Below the pieces are notes generated by a model. That model searched no databases. It was not told the origin of the DNA and worked only from the letters and a program-made list of their open reading frames with translations. A DNA stretch of 64,000 nucleotides from Bimastos eiseni. Its lineage: Eukaryota > Annelida > Clitellata > Crassiclitellata > Lumbricidae. Positions 1-10,505 of the stretch are shown here, piece after piece (positions within the stretch are counted from its first letter, which is position 1; each line of letters begins with the position of its first letter). The stretch is from NCBI GenBank assembly GCA_959347315.1, contig OY365819.1, positions 24,638,495-24,702,494 of the forward strand, in the 5' to 3' direction. Both the position numbers and the translations under genes were made by a program.

Positions 1-879
1 TTATTTAATGAAAGCAGACCACGTTTAGTCAACAGCAGGGGTTTCATATAGTCAAAAATCTTAACACAACATTACACAAATGGCAATGAATTCCATTATT
101 AATTATATTCATCACAAGTTATAAAGTCAACTGACATTAGAAGCAAATGCAGTTTTGTAAGTTAGAATATGACTGCTTCGGTTCGCAGTAACCATCACAA
201 AATCTGATAGGTAAGAAAGTGTTCAACTAACATTACAGAGGGAGAAACTGAACAGTGAGTTTTGGAACAGATTGTTTGATCTGTGTTTTCGTGCAGAAGC
301 ACCAGATTGAGCGATGGACTGGAACTGTTACAGTAGTGTGGAGTCCTTGACTGATGGTGCAGTGGTGAACTATAATGTGAAGTCCTCAAGCAATGGCTGA
401 TTGTGAACTAAGTAGTCTACAATTAAAATATATGTAAATTATTAACTCATTGCTAACATTTATAATTTCGATTATTAGCATAAAGTGTGTGAAATTTGCA
501 CCAAGAGTATCAAGACTGTTACATTAGTGACACATAATTGCTTAAAGACAAGTAAAATCTAAATCACTCGCACTCCTACGATTTAACATGTTGCCTATTT
601 TAGGAAATTTCAGGCAAAATGTGACCCATTAGGTTATTTTACACAAAATGAATCCAATATATAATTTGCACAATTTGAGCCATTGCCACAATCTTCGCTG
701 ACCTGCTCATCTGTGGTGGAAACTCGGCCATCTCTGCCAAATACACAGCCTTTATACATGCAGGTATACGTGTCACATTAGTCAAGTCAATAAAATATGC
801 GAATGCAAGTTACAACAGTTTTACTGTCAAATACACCGTTAGCCAATATTACGATTTGCATTCTGGGTAATTTATGGTT
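1..879. other. intergenic, no gene seen
   Basis: AT-rich sequence with only short open frames that lack family resemblance, splice context or codon structure. I see no repeat unit or RNA gene here. Confidence 0.5.
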
Positions 880-939
880 TTAGTAGCCCCAAAAGTTTCG
901 GCATAATTTCTGGTCACAAGTGAGACATACTAACAAAAT

Positions 940-1150
940 TAATCTCTGGATGTGATAAAAAGAATCATACATAAGTGGAATCCGAGTGTGATGAAATGAA
1001 TCATACCTAAGTGGAAGGTGGATGTGAAAAGAATTCTGTCTAAAAGCATGGGAGCTGGATTGATGAAAAGAATCATACATAAATAGAAGCCGGACGTATT
1101 GAAAAGACTCATGCTCAAGTAAAAGCTGGATGTGATGGATGTGATGAAAA
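940..1150 (+). repeat. GAAGCTGG minisatellite, forward array
   Basis: About six diverged copies of a 35-40 bp unit related to GAAGCTGGATTGATGAAAAG followed by AATCATACCTAAGTG. The same unit is found, in either orientation, near 3.6, 12.4, 39.6, 40.2, 44.0, 48.3, 52.1, 52.6, 57.2 and 63.4 kb. Here it forms the left outer arm of a larger inverted arrangement whose right arm lies at 3560-3675. Confidence 0.8.
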
Positions 1151-1651
1151 CAATCCTTCCTAGGATAAATTAACTCCTACAGCAATGCAAAAGGAAGTTC
1201 ATTCTAACCAAAGATAAATTGTCTCTAGGGAGTTAATTCTTCCAAGGATGAATCGACTCCTATAGCTAGTTGAATAGTGGAGTAAATTCTTCCGAGGACA
1301 TATTGACTGCCGGGATGATAACGCCCATAAATAGTGCAAAAGGGGTGTTAATTCTTCCTAGGGCAAATTGGCTCACGGGGAGTTGATTTTTCCTATGATA
1401 AATATACTGTCAAAGCTATTTGTAGAAGGGAGTAAATTTTTTCTAGGACAAATTGACTCCCATTTCTAATGGCATAGGGGAGCAAGTTATTTCTAGGATG
1501 AATTGACTCACGGGGAGTTAATTCTTTCTAGGATAAATTGACTCACATGGCTAATGCAATAGGTGAGTTAATTCTTCCTTGGACAAATTGACTCCCATAG
1601 TTAATGCACTAGGGGAGTTCATTCTTCCTAAGACAAATTGACTTTCGGGGA
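1150..1651 (+). repeat. CCTAGGA/GGGAGTTAATT minisatellite, left block
   Basis: Degenerate tandem array of 50-65 bp units. Each unit is itself an imperfect inverted repeat: a CCTAGGA-like box, AAATTGACTCCC, a short spacer with GCAATAG, then GGGAGTTAATTCTTCCTAGGA. The family reappears at 2906-3545 in the opposite sense and at 15700-16165. Short open frames here are by-products of the repeat. Confidence 0.8.
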
Positions 1652-2905
1652 GTTTAACTTGTTTATTGATATCTAACAAAGCGAACACAAAAAATAAACT
1701 ACAAACATGTGGCTTCGTGGCAATAGAATCAAAATAATCGCTAGACGAGGTATAACAGAGCACAACTTAACTGTAGGATCGATGGATAACATGGAGGACC
1801 CAAGGGAGGGGAGGAATATCCCGCTAGAGGGAACCCCAGAAATACTACAAAATACTAATACTAAAGAAGAAATGAAGAAGTCCAGTGAAGTGGGAATTGC
1901 AGTTGTAGGCCTAATAATATTATGAACATTAAGGTTAATTATTATCAGCTCTCGGAATCTAGCAAATACTTACGAAGAGAGATTTTAGATGAGGTTATAG
2001 TTTGAATTCTATGGAGATCAGAGGGTAGCAAGTTCCAAACTCTAGGTCCCAACGACTCTCAGAGAGAGAAAACGGGTTTTAGTTCTGGCAAAATCGGGCC
2101 TATATTGGTTGAAGGAACGAGTTGGGTGATCATGAATTTCTTTCGCCTTAGTAAAATATTTGATGAAGCTGATGGGAGCCTATATCATTGACTGTTGAGA
2201 ACATAAATGTAGCTATTTGAAATGTGGTAATTTGCTTTATTCCAAGTATGCGGTGTTGTTTAAATAACGGTGCATATTGAGCCCAGTGAGTTACTCCTTT
2301 TTTGAATGTTTTCGAGTTTGACTAAGTAGGAGGCCCATACCAAGTTACAGTAGTCAAGGCATGAATCAAGGGGTGAATCATAGTGAAGTTAAGTTGTCTG
2401 CGGATTGCTATTGGTAGTTTATTGGAGACCCTTCCTAAAATGTTTAAGTTTTTGGAAGCTTTCTCCCAAGACATGGTCAGTGTGACTTTTAAATTTTAAA
2501 TTAACGTCAATTTGTACTTCCAAAGCGAGTAGAGGAGGTTTCGGATAGAGGGGTATAATCACATGTGAGCAAAACATTTGCAGATATACTTTTTATATAG
2601 TAATAGAATAATAAAAAAACTGGTTTTATCGATGTTAATTGTTAATTTATTGGCTAAGAACCAATCATATACTTTTTCCATTTCAATTATTAGCGTATGA
2701 ATTAAGATTTGGTAAGAATAATGGGAGTAGAATAGGTTCGTATCGTCAGCGAATAGAAAACAGAAGAGTAGGTAATATACAAGGGTCAAATCATTGATAT
2801 AGACCAAGAATAGGAGTGGATCCAAATTTGAGCCTTGCGGAACGCCGTGATGGACTGTACAGGTGATGGAATAAGCCCCATTGCAATTCACAGTTTGGGT
2901 TCTAT
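1652..2905 (-). mobile_element. non-LTR retrotransposon (LINE) family A, 5'-truncated copy
   Basis: On the minus strand the sequence runs from reverse transcriptase palm motifs (HGVPQGSN, then FADDTNLF with the catalytic DD) near 2890-2700, through a broken C-terminal region, to a 3' end near 1652 that contains ATCAATAAA. The coding part is interrupted by frameshifts, so the copy is dead. Parts are nearly the same as 24745-25490 and 31470-32455: the segments encoding the C-terminal RVAGPRVWNFLPS-type block and the 3' UTR align between this copy and the one at 31.5 kb. It sits inside a minisatellite, splitting it. Clade is not certain; it looks Jockey/CR1-like. Confidence 0.85.
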
Positions 2906-3545
2906 CGGAGAAGTGACTCCTAGGATAATTTGATTTTCATAAATTTAAAAGTGCAATAGGGGAGTTAATTGTTCCTAGGACAAATTGACTCACGGGGGTT
3001 ATTCTTCCTCGGATAAATTGATTCCCATAGCCTGTGCAACAGGGGAGCAAATTCTTGATAGGACAAATTGACTTCTTAGGAAGAATTTACTCCCCTATTG
3101 CATTAGCCGTGGGAGTCATTTTATCCCAGGAGGAATTAACTATCCGAGGGTCAATTTTCCTAGGATAATTTAACTCCACTATTGCATTAGGTTTGGGAGT
3201 CATTTTATCCCAGGAGGAATTAACTAGCCGATAGTCAATTTTCATATGAAAAATTAACTCCACTAGTGCATTAGGTTTGGGAGTCATTTTATCCTAGGAG
3301 GAATTAACTAGCCGATAGTCAATTTTCCTAGGAAAAATTAACTCCACCATTGCATTAGTTCTGGGAGTCAATTTATCATAGACAGAATTGACTCCTGCAA
3401 TTCAAATTTGTCCTAGGAAAAATTAAATTTCCGGTAGTCAATATGTTCTTGAAAGAATTAACTTCCTTATTGCGTTGACTCTGGGAGTCAATTCATCTTG
3501 GGAAGAATTAACTCCCCCATTGCAATGCCTGTGGGAGTCTACTTA
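2906..3545 (-). repeat. CCTAGGA/GGGAGTTAATT minisatellite, right block
   Basis: Same unit as at 1150-1651, mostly in reverse order: CTAGGAAGAATTAACTCC, a spacer containing TTGCATTAG, GGGAGTCAATTTATCC. Three neighbouring units between about 3130 and 3370 are very similar, indicating recent tandem growth. Open frames across it only reflect the repeat period. Confidence 0.8.
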
Positions 3546-3559
3546 GGTATGATTAAGCA

Positions 3560-3675
3560 TGAACCGTTTCGTAAATTCAACTTCCATTCAAACATGTTTA
3601 TTTTCATCACATCCAGCTTCTACTTAAATATGATTCTTTTCAAAACATCCAGCTTCTGCTTAAGCATGAAGGGGA
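3560..3675 (-). repeat. GAAGCTGG minisatellite, inverted array
   Basis: Two to three copies in reverse complement (CATCCAGCTTCTACTTAAATATGATTC). They mirror the forward array at 940-1150, so 940-3675 reads as a large fold-back structure with the LINE at 1652-2905 inserted near its centre. Confidence 0.7.
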
Positions 3676-3689
3676 CCGTAGAGCGGGGG

Positions 3690-4690
3690 GCGCTCAATAA
3701 AAGTAAAATCGCATTAGATACAATTCACCACATCCTACTTAAAGATGGACACTCTTCTTGGTTCGGGGTTTCACGCAATAATCTACTCAGTTTCCAGTCC
3801 TACATGTCTACCAGATCATTTTTAAAGCCTCCAGCCGCTGTTCGCTACCACTACCACTCCCATGCAATGTCCCTCAGTGCTCCATCCTGGGTCCGCTCCT
3901 CTTCATCTTGTATCCCACACTTTTGGGCCATCTCCTAAAATCCTCTTTTGTTCACCATCAACTGCAGAAGACACACAACTCTTCGCACATAATTATACTT
4001 CTCCCATGCGATGAAATAAGCCATCTCACACGAGCCTCCTCCGTTGACCATCATGTGTACTCGAATGATATTCAACTTTACAAAATCCTTCTCTGAAGTT
4101 CTTTTTCCACCCATCGCCCAGCTACTCAATTTGGTAAGCTCAATCGCCCAATGGATCTCGTCCAACCCACAACCTTCTCCACCTCAATCTTTCCTAAACG
4201 GAATAATAATTATTCGCCTTCATGGGCCATTCTCACCAAATCAAGAATACGTCTGACCCTTCATTTCAGGTATCAACTAATTCTCTATCCCACCTTTGAA
4301 ATAGCAGGACATCAGCAATCTTGCCGTCACTTCTTATCCTCATCTCTCTTCATTTAACCACGACTTCAACCTCTCGCTCTCCTGCTTCGCAAACTTCTCC
4401 TCATCTGATCCATGCTTCAATTCAAAACTGCTTCCACCATGACCACCTCCATTTACCACTCGTAACCCGAAACTGCAATTCACCATTTTTCAAACTCGAA
4501 GCCACGCAACTCAATCGTCTTGAACTTATTCAAAACTCACTAAACAAAGCCGTCACCAGAATATCTCAGCATCATCTCATAACGCCTATCCTCAAATGAC
4601 TCCACAGGCTACAAATCCTCTTCAAAGTCAAATCGCTAACCTACAACTTCACACAATACTCCCAGCCTAAATAGCATCGCGAACTCTTCA
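3690..4690 (+). mobile_element. L2/CR1-type LINE fragment, decayed
   Basis: Translation in shifting frames shows reverse transcriptase pieces in the order expected: an LDTIHHILL / SSWFG block near 3710-3770, a degraded SVLGPLLF-type block near 3880-3950, and a C-terminal block QLNRLELIQNSLNKAVT with ITPILK near 4500-4600. Several frameshifts and stops are present. The element ends near 4690, where a different sequence (GTGGCGTAGCGAGCC, resembling a hAT terminus) begins. Confidence 0.75.
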
Positions 4691-4980
4691 CTAAGTGGCG
4701 TAGCGAGCCAAAGTGCCGCCTGGGGCGAAAATACCACCTCTGTCTATTATTGACATGACCTTATTCTTGTGCATATTCCGAGATATGCACAAGGGTTGAT
4801 AAGCATATCATTTAACCATGATGGGATTATAGTAAGTATACTTATTATTGAAATAGACAAGTAACTTGTAACTTATCCTACAGATTACGGGTGTGGTATG
4901 CCTACGGTTTCATACTTTCATTTCCACTAAAATATTAACATGAATATAGGCTGTGGGTATAGGCTGTAGGCACCTGGTAA

Positions 4981-5826
4981 CAATTTGCCCTATTAAGTTT
5001 TGAAGACCTTGGGCGCAAGAAATGTTTTGTGCAACATTTTAAAAATGGTTAACACTTTTGTGCGCAGATTCCAGCTGAATGCGATGATGGTTAAATCAAG
5101 ACCATGAAAATCACATAAATTACATAAAATTCTATGGTGATAAGTTCTGATAGCCTAAAATGTTCCTTGTCTAAAATGTGTCTTAGAGCAGATGATGTAT
5201 TGCATTATACGTCATTGTAACTAGCCTTCAGTTTATTTGTATTGTTTTACATTTCATTTTAATAGGTATTTTTGTTTTTCGAGATAGACATTTATGTGCG
5301 CACACTAAAGTCGTGTGTGCTCTGTCTCCGCGACTAGGGCTGCTTCAAGTACCAGGATATTCGCGAGTAACCGTCTTTAAAAATTACTCGAATAATTTTT
5401 TACTACTCAAGTGCCAGTTCAGTTCAACTTCTGGTCGTTTATTTCACTTCCGGTAGGAAAAAAGCAATTTCAGGCTCGAGTTTTCCAAATTATGAAGAGT
5501 TAATTCATTTCGGAAAGTTGCAGCATACATTGTATGCCAGATCCAGGTCCTAGACTTCATAGTTTCCTTACTTAGGCTACTATTACTGACTGCTAAGTCT
5601 ACTTAGTCTATCTGTGGTCCATGGTAGTCTATCTATGGTCTACAGTAGAAGCTATGCAGCTTGTATTACTATTACGCAGCTAGTATTAAGCTCTCCCAGT
5701 ATTAACTGGTACTTGAGTATCCGCTAAGCTACTCGACCGCATAATCGTCTCCACAACTACTCGATAGCGGCAGCCCTATCTACGACTCGTGTGCGCCTTC
5801 ATGCGCACACCTTAGAGGTAACACTG
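4981..5826. mobile_element. hAT-like MITE (family M1), carrying a nested MITE
   Basis: Aligns with the element at 20219-20618 from a degraded left end (CAATTTGCCC...) to the right end CTTAGAGGTAACACTG. Removing the insertion at 5335-5778 and its duplicated target leaves about 394 bp, matching the 400 bp of the other copy. Flanks are CCTGGTAA (4973-4980) and CCGGGTAG (5827-5834), six of eight identical, consistent with the 8-bp target duplication of the hAT superfamily. No coding capacity. Confidence 0.8.
5335..5778. mobile_element. second hAT-like MITE nested in the M1 copy
   Basis: Starts TAGGGCTGC and ends GCAGCCCTA, giving short terminal inverted repeats. It is flanked by TCCGCGAC (5327-5334) and TCTACGAC (5779-5786). 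The uninterrupted M1 copy at 20.2-20.6 kb reads TCCACGAC at the matching place, so each flank differs by one base from the inferred target. Length 444 bp, no gene. Confidence 0.85.
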
Positions 5827-6352
5827 CCGGGTAGTCCTATTTACTGAATACTTCCGCTAGTAAATGCAACAAATTTTATCTAATAAACGTACAAAAGTAA
5901 GCAAATAAGAAAATAAATTAATATTTTTTTAAAATTTTTAACTGAAGGTAGTGTAAACATAATTAGCCGGTTTTTATCAAGTTTAGATAAAAATAATAAA
6001 TGTAAAAAAGGGCGCTAGTTAATTTAATTTCACCATTACTTTCGCATCTATTGAATGAAATAAATAATTTAATAATAATAATGATAATGTATAAATTCTC
6101 TTTTGCGCCATGTCTATCAGATGGTGTATCGGTATATCGCAAATGTTTGTTTTAAGTCGAAAAAAGCTAAGAAGCCTTGTGCCAGGTTTAGACAAAGGCA
6201 ATAAGAGTCCAGAAGAATGCAATTCTGCACCAATGGTCCGGTTTCTCGACTTTGTCGCCATCACTATCATCCATATGACATTCCTTTATCCATCACCCAT
6301 CGGGTTTTTTCTTCGAATCTGAAATCCATATTTCAAGAACTCTTATCCAGGC
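5787..6352. other. intergenic, no gene seen
   Basis: After the MITE tail (to 5826) the stretch is AT-rich with a run of AAT-type repeats near 6060-6090. Short open frames on both strands overlap one another and show no recognisable family. Confidence 0.45.
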
Positions 6353-6661
6353 TCATTTGATCATCCACCCTCCAATTCTCGACCAATACGACACCATAAT
6401 CACCAGCAGCGTACCCGAGATGATGCGCATCGAAGCATTCAGCTTTACATCAACCAGGTTAGTGTGGTTACAGCGCGCCCACACTGGGGCACAGAACTCC
6501 GCGGTTGAGTAGCACAACGCCAGGGCTGCGGTTCGAAGGGTTGTGGCATGAGCACCCCTGTTGGAGCCAGCCAGTGTGCCCAATATGTTATTACGGGTGA
6601 CAACCTTAGCAGCGATCTTTTTAGGGTGCTCGTGGTATGTCAGTGATCTGTCCAAAGTCAC
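6353..6661 (-). mobile_element. LINE reverse transcriptase C-terminal fragment
   Basis: The 102-residue minus-strand frame contains the block HxxKKIAAKVxxRNN...LAG followed by LRTAALALCYSTAEFCAPVWAR and LNASMRIISGTL. This pattern is typical of the region after the RT fingers/palm in a widespread invertebrate LINE group. Both ends are truncated; no endonuclease or catalytic DD is present. It is a dead fragment. Confidence 0.75.
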
Positions 6662-7511
6662 AAAGTCCCAGGTACACCGGATTTGGGTTGTGGTCTATGC
6701 GCTGCCCATTTCAAAGATATCAACATAGGAGACATACCTTCAGCTTATTTTAAAAGCTATGATATTGTGTAATAATTCGATTGTGCTATTCTTTCGGCAT
6801 CATTGTTTATCAACTAAAGTATTACAAGACAGCTTAGTGCGCACATTTCTTCTTTTTCCGTCTGTGTGTTGCCATTTAATGGAGTGCTGCGCAGACAGAG
6901 CTTTGTGAGTGATGTAATAAGACATGTGTTTTGAAAACGAGAAATTATGAGCACTTGTGCTTAAACAGAAACCCATTTTATAATACTATTTTCTTGCTAT
7001 TTGTAGACAAAGAGCGAAGACAATATAGTACAAAGGTAAATTTGTTTATTCTAATTATCTAAAGATAAAGTGTCATGGTTAAAATAGCATAGATGAGTTC
7101 CTATATACTCCTAGCTTACTCTTTGGCGATCATACTAGAAGCGACCGTGATGTCTCGTGTATTATGATAATAACGCTCGAGATATAATATATAATAAAGT
7201 AGACTGGACCAGAAGGATGACCAGTGAACAAGAAAACATAACTTGGCCCGAATCGTCGAAATGTATCATGATGTCTTTGGTGATCTAACATGAAGCGATA
7301 GATTATGGAATTTTAATTAAGAAGAGGTGAGTATCCATCGATGCTTTTGATAACGTAGGCCTATTATTTGACACTGTTTAATCTTGGCCATATGAATCGT
7401 GTAGATGAATGAATATTGATCTAACCTCTTTAACCCAATGCGCCATAGAAGCTCCTATGGCCACGGCGCAATGGAAGCTCGCAGAGAATAACAGAGAACA
7501 TAGTGGACATA
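6662..7511. other. unassigned stretch before the viral-like block
   Basis: No open frame I recognise. It may hold the missing left part of the Polinton-like element, since the following capsid-type protein starts abruptly. A short inverted repeat around AGAAGCTCCTATGGCCACGG lies near 7448-7466. Confidence 0.35.
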
Positions 7512-7775
7512 ATGAGTGTTAGTAATCTGAGGGTAACGAGCGATATTATCGGAGCATCCTATAACAACGGAACCACTGATAACATTATTTATTCCTTTTC
7601 CCCAAATGTAGGGCCCGGGTACAAGATTATCGAAACGCCTAGAAATTTGATATATCTTCCAATCACCCTATCCACGATATCGATGATGGAAACGTCTCTC
7701 ACCGATCAAAATAGTCAGCTAATTAATCTAAGAGGCGAGGAATTATCGATATGGTTTCATATAGGAGAGGCTTAA
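7512..7775 (+). pseudogene. penton-like (single jelly-roll) capsid protein, C-terminal fragment
   Basis: The frame gives about 87 residues with the block YSFSPNVGPGYKI, then LIYLPIT and near the end DQ...LRGEEL...FHI. In adintovirus/Polinton-type elements this block closes a longer structural protein, probably the penton analogue. The N-terminal part is missing, and no in-frame extension is seen upstream. It ends about 20 bp before the next gene's start, consistent with the compact packing of these elements. Confidence 0.6.
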
Positions 7776-7795
7776 AAATGTTTTTTATATATAGG

Positions 7796-8265
7796 ATGAG
7801 TCGATACACGAATGTTAAAGTTAATATTTCGGAAGGACAAAAAGACAAAATCAAAAGATCTCTACAAGCGGGAACCGGCGTTAGCATTGGATTAAAGCAC
7901 AACGATTTAAATGTAACCCACGTTTTAGCTCTTACACAGGCGCAGGTTAACAAGTTAGCTAAGGCGTATCAGGGTGGAAAAGGCGCGATTATAAAAATGA
8001 GTAAAACGCAATTGATACATAATGCCAAAGTCGAAGGTGGCTTTATCGGCGCTATTTTACCGTTTCTAGCAACTGCGGGTAAATTTCTGCTTACGAACGT
8101 GTTACCGAGCTTAGCAACGGGCGCATTAACAGGAATAGGTGCAGCGGCCGGATCAAAAAAGGTCTATATCTGAGAACAGGCTTTGGATTCGTACACGGTG
8201 AAGGGCTTATCCTTCGACCAGATTCACCGTTTAAAAATATTCCACTTCTCGGATTGTTTCTATAA
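7796..8265 (+). pseudogene. minor capsid/core-like protein with hydrophobic segment, frameshifted
   Basis: Starts at the ATG at 7796. The first part is Lys-rich and includes LTQAQVNKLAKAYQGGKGA; it is followed by a Gly/Ala/Leu-rich hydrophobic segment (GGFIGAILPFLATAGKFLL). The frame closes at 8173, but the expected tail (DSPFKNIPLLG...) lies in another frame and stops at 8263-8265, so one frameshift lies near 8150-8172. Proteins with this layout accompany capsid genes in Polinton-like elements and have been compared with small adenovirus core/minor capsid proteins. The role is inferred. Confidence 0.6.
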
Positions 8266-8313
8266 TTTTTTGGCTTATCTCAGCTTAGATAAAAAAAGTC
8301 ATTCCAATATAAA

Positions 8314-8460
8314 ATGTCTCATTATTCGATTAATAAAATGAGGTGGACGAAACCCAAAACTGAAAAATCTACGAGAACCCAACCGAGATCCGTCACGTGG
8401 AAGTCGTGTGAAGGTATGTGGGACGTTAAGCATAGACCGCAAGACAAATGGATAGTTTAA
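8314..8460 (+). CDS. small basic protein of the Polinton-like block
   Basis: 48 codons from the ATG at 8314, intact, rich in Lys, Arg, Trp and Thr, with SCEGMWDVKHRPQDKW near the end. It overlaps the start of the next gene by 13 bases in another frame, a compact viral-style arrangement. I do not recognise a domain, so no function is assigned. Confidence 0.45.
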   Translation: MSHYSINKMRWTKPKTEKSTRTQPRSVTWKSCEGMWDVKHRPQDKWIV

Positions 8461-8733
8461 GATGGGAGTTTATTGCTCAAGAAGCGATAACTATTCATTC
8501 ACAAGAGACGGTTGTTTTACCCGTTAGACTTAGGTGTCCGAATGACCAAAGGATCGTGTAAAGTTTCACTCCATCCGGAATCGATAGAAGCGGGTTGCCG
8601 CCTGCTGAGCGATACCGTTACTGGATTCATGGAAGAAATTTTACTCGATATTAAGAATTTTAGAGATCTTGGAACTGTCACCATAAACGAAGGAGATTCG
8701 TTATGTTATGTCGATTACCGCGTCAACGAATAA
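8448..8733 (+). pseudogene. short unassigned protein of the Polinton-like block, frameshifted
   Basis: Begins at the ATG at 8448. The initial frame closes at 8561, but coding character continues in another frame to 8733 (GCRLLSDTVTGF, then INEGDSLCYVDY), placing a frameshift near 8525. The alternation of short strands with an EGD-like motif at the end loosely recalls a trimeric dUTPase fold, but the usual motifs are not clear. Function unknown. Confidence 0.4.
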
Positions 8734-8774
8734 AACTTGAATTCTATTTTAATAATATTCTTCGATATTATAAA

Positions 8775-9294
8775 ATGGAATTGAATAAAGCAGACACCTA
8801 TTGCCTTAAGAATATATCTGAAATTCAACAGGAAATCTTGCGAGAACGTGAAAAGAGAGAAATTATTTGTAAAAAATATCAAAGAGTACTAAAATAGTCG
8901 AAGCGTTTGGAGGTTTGTTAACCCTACGTCTTCTGGACTCGGTGTATTAGGAGTAACTTTTCTAAGTACCATCGTAGCCGTACCAGCCGTTACAATTGTG
9001 GTAGCGTTATCCGCAGGAGCTGGAGCATTGTGTTTGATATCTGCTCAAGTCCGCCGGCAAGAAAAACATGCAAAGATCAGGACTATAGCCGAAGGGAAAC
9101 TCAATTCAATCAGCGACCTCGTTTCAAAAGCCCTAGATGATAATAATATCTCAGACTCGGAATATTCTGTTATTCTAAGCGAGTTTGAGGAATTTAACGA
9201 GATGAAGGAAGAAGTTAGAAGTGAAAGCAAAACCAGCATAGACGAAGCAACAAATCAATCGTTCCTTAAGCAAAACGAATTGAATACAAAGTGA
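8775..9294 (+). pseudogene. membrane/helical protein of the Polinton-like block, broken
   Basis: From the ATG at 8775 the first part is a charged helix (EIQQEILREREKREI) that stops at 8895-8897. Coding then resumes in a different frame: a hydrophobic stretch of roughly 25 residues (VTFLSTIVAVPAV) is followed by an amphipathic tail with KLNSISDLVSKALDDNNISDSEY and EFNEMKEEVRSE. This tail is a familiar pattern in proteins next to Polinton capsid genes. One or more frameshifts occur at 8880-8920. Confidence 0.6.
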
Positions 9295-9295
9295 A

Positions 9296-9416
9296 CATAC
9301 ATTTACGTTTTATGTTTACGATTTATGTTTACGATTTATGTTTACGTTTTATGTTTACGTTTTTATTTTTCACATTTTTATGTTTTACGTTTAAATATTA
9401 TGTGTCCAAGTTAAAC
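9296..9416 (+). repeat. short TTTACGATTTATG tandem repeats
   Basis: Between two genes of the viral-like block lies a run of about six copies of a 12-13 base unit (TTTACGTTTTATG / TTTACGATTTATG). It is non-coding and probably grew after the block decayed. Confidence 0.7.
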
Positions 9417-10391
9417 ATGTCGTTTCTAAAAATTCATCAAGACCCAGTCAAACGTGATTTTATCGTTAAGAACTTTCTTAAAAAGAATGCAAAAGATTAG
9501 ACAAGACTCGTTATCCGAGAAAATTGTGGACATTGGACTTCAGCGAGAATTAGCAAAAGCGTACAACCCAATAATCGACTCTCAGTCTGGAATATGCAAA
9601 GAATTAAGTACTATAAAAGAGAACTCTAAGGCAACAACTGCCGCGCTTCGAGCATTGCCATCATCGATATCGACATCGTTGAAAGCGATTCAATTCCCAC
9701 AATATCCCTCAATAGAAGTGTTTGAGGATGATCCCGTTTCCTATATTAGAAAATTACAAATAGGCGATATCGCGACTGAATATCTAAAAGAATACGCCTC
9801 AAACAAGAAGTCGACGGATACGACCTTCGGAATAAACTCTACAGAAGGGGAGTTTTTCATCGGTAACAGCCAAATCTCGATCGAAGAAGATGATATAACT
9901 ATTGGAGATGTTACCTATAAGGGAACTCCGGAGCTATGGGAATTGATGACGATGAAGGAACCAAACGAGTCGATATACAGTCAAAACGAGCTGGACAAGT
10001 ACTGGGAAATTCTTGAATCGACGGGTGCCTTGTATATGCCGAAAAATCAGAATAAACCCAAAAGAATGTTTATCTCGAATGCGGCAGACAGGTAGCAACA
10101 ACTGCATTAAGTGCTGGGAAAGACGCTGCAACGGAGATTGGAAAAAAGGCCATAGATGTTGGCAAGACCGTTGCTATCAATGGTGGAAAGCGATTTGTGG
10201 ATAAAGCGGCGGAAAAGCTGTTTAATCCACCACCGCCGCAATCAGCCGTACTTATCCAACAGAGCAAGCACGCGTTAAAGAGTTTAATATCCTCCGATGG
10301 AAATACGAATATAAATAATTTACTGTCTGGTAACGGCGGCGCCATATCGACCCAAGATCTAGTGCGTGGATCTGGAATAAAGTTGCCTTAG
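9417..10391 (+). pseudogene. large Polinton-associated protein, two frameshifts
   Basis: Coding matches run through three frames: 9417 to about 9490, about 9490 to 10095, and about 10080 to 10391. The middle part carries the signature DTTFGI...EFFIGNSQISI...DITIGDVTY.GTPELWEL, common in proteins beside Polinton/adintovirus capsid genes. The last part has a helical Lys/Ala/Gly-rich stretch (GKDAATEIGKKAIDVGK) and ends with ISTQDLVRGSGI. The two halves may be separate genes in other elements. It is likely structural, but the role is not established. Confidence 0.6.
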
Positions 10392-10415
10392 AATAAAATC
10401 TTGTTATATTAAAAA

Positions 10416-10505
10416 ATGCAGTCAGATATTCTAAGATTTACTGAAAATATTATTATAGATGAGGGGGTTGAAAGATACGAATGGCACGAGTACGAACATG
10501 TATGA
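10416..10505 (+). pseudogene. start of presumed major capsid protein, truncated
   Basis: The ATG at 10416 opens 29 codons whose pattern (SDILRFTENI, ending YEWHEYE) matches the beginning of a double jelly-roll-type capsid protein found next in order in adintovirus-like elements, as I remember it. After the HEYE motif the frame runs into hAT transposase sequence and stops at 10503-10505, so the rest of the gene is absent here. Confidence 0.5.

Larger units (their letters stand above)
7512..10505 (+). mobile_element. Polinton/adintovirus-type capsid-module relic
   Basis: Seven colinear coding pieces on one strand, packed with little spacing, resemble the late-gene block of Polinton (Maverick) elements and adintoviruses: a penton-like C terminus, a protein ending with a DSPFKNIPLLG-type tail, a small basic protein, a short unassigned protein, a membrane/helical protein, a large two-part protein and the first 29 codons of a presumed major capsid protein. 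Several genes carry frameshifts or stops. No polymerase, integrase, ATPase or protease gene is visible. The block stops where hAT transposase sequence begins near 10500. Assignment rests on remembered family patterns. Confidence 0.7.

Noticed and set aside
3087..3287. Open frame with a repeated VNSSWDKMTPKPNAI-type unit
   Set aside because: Product of the minisatellite period; no start, splice or conservation support.
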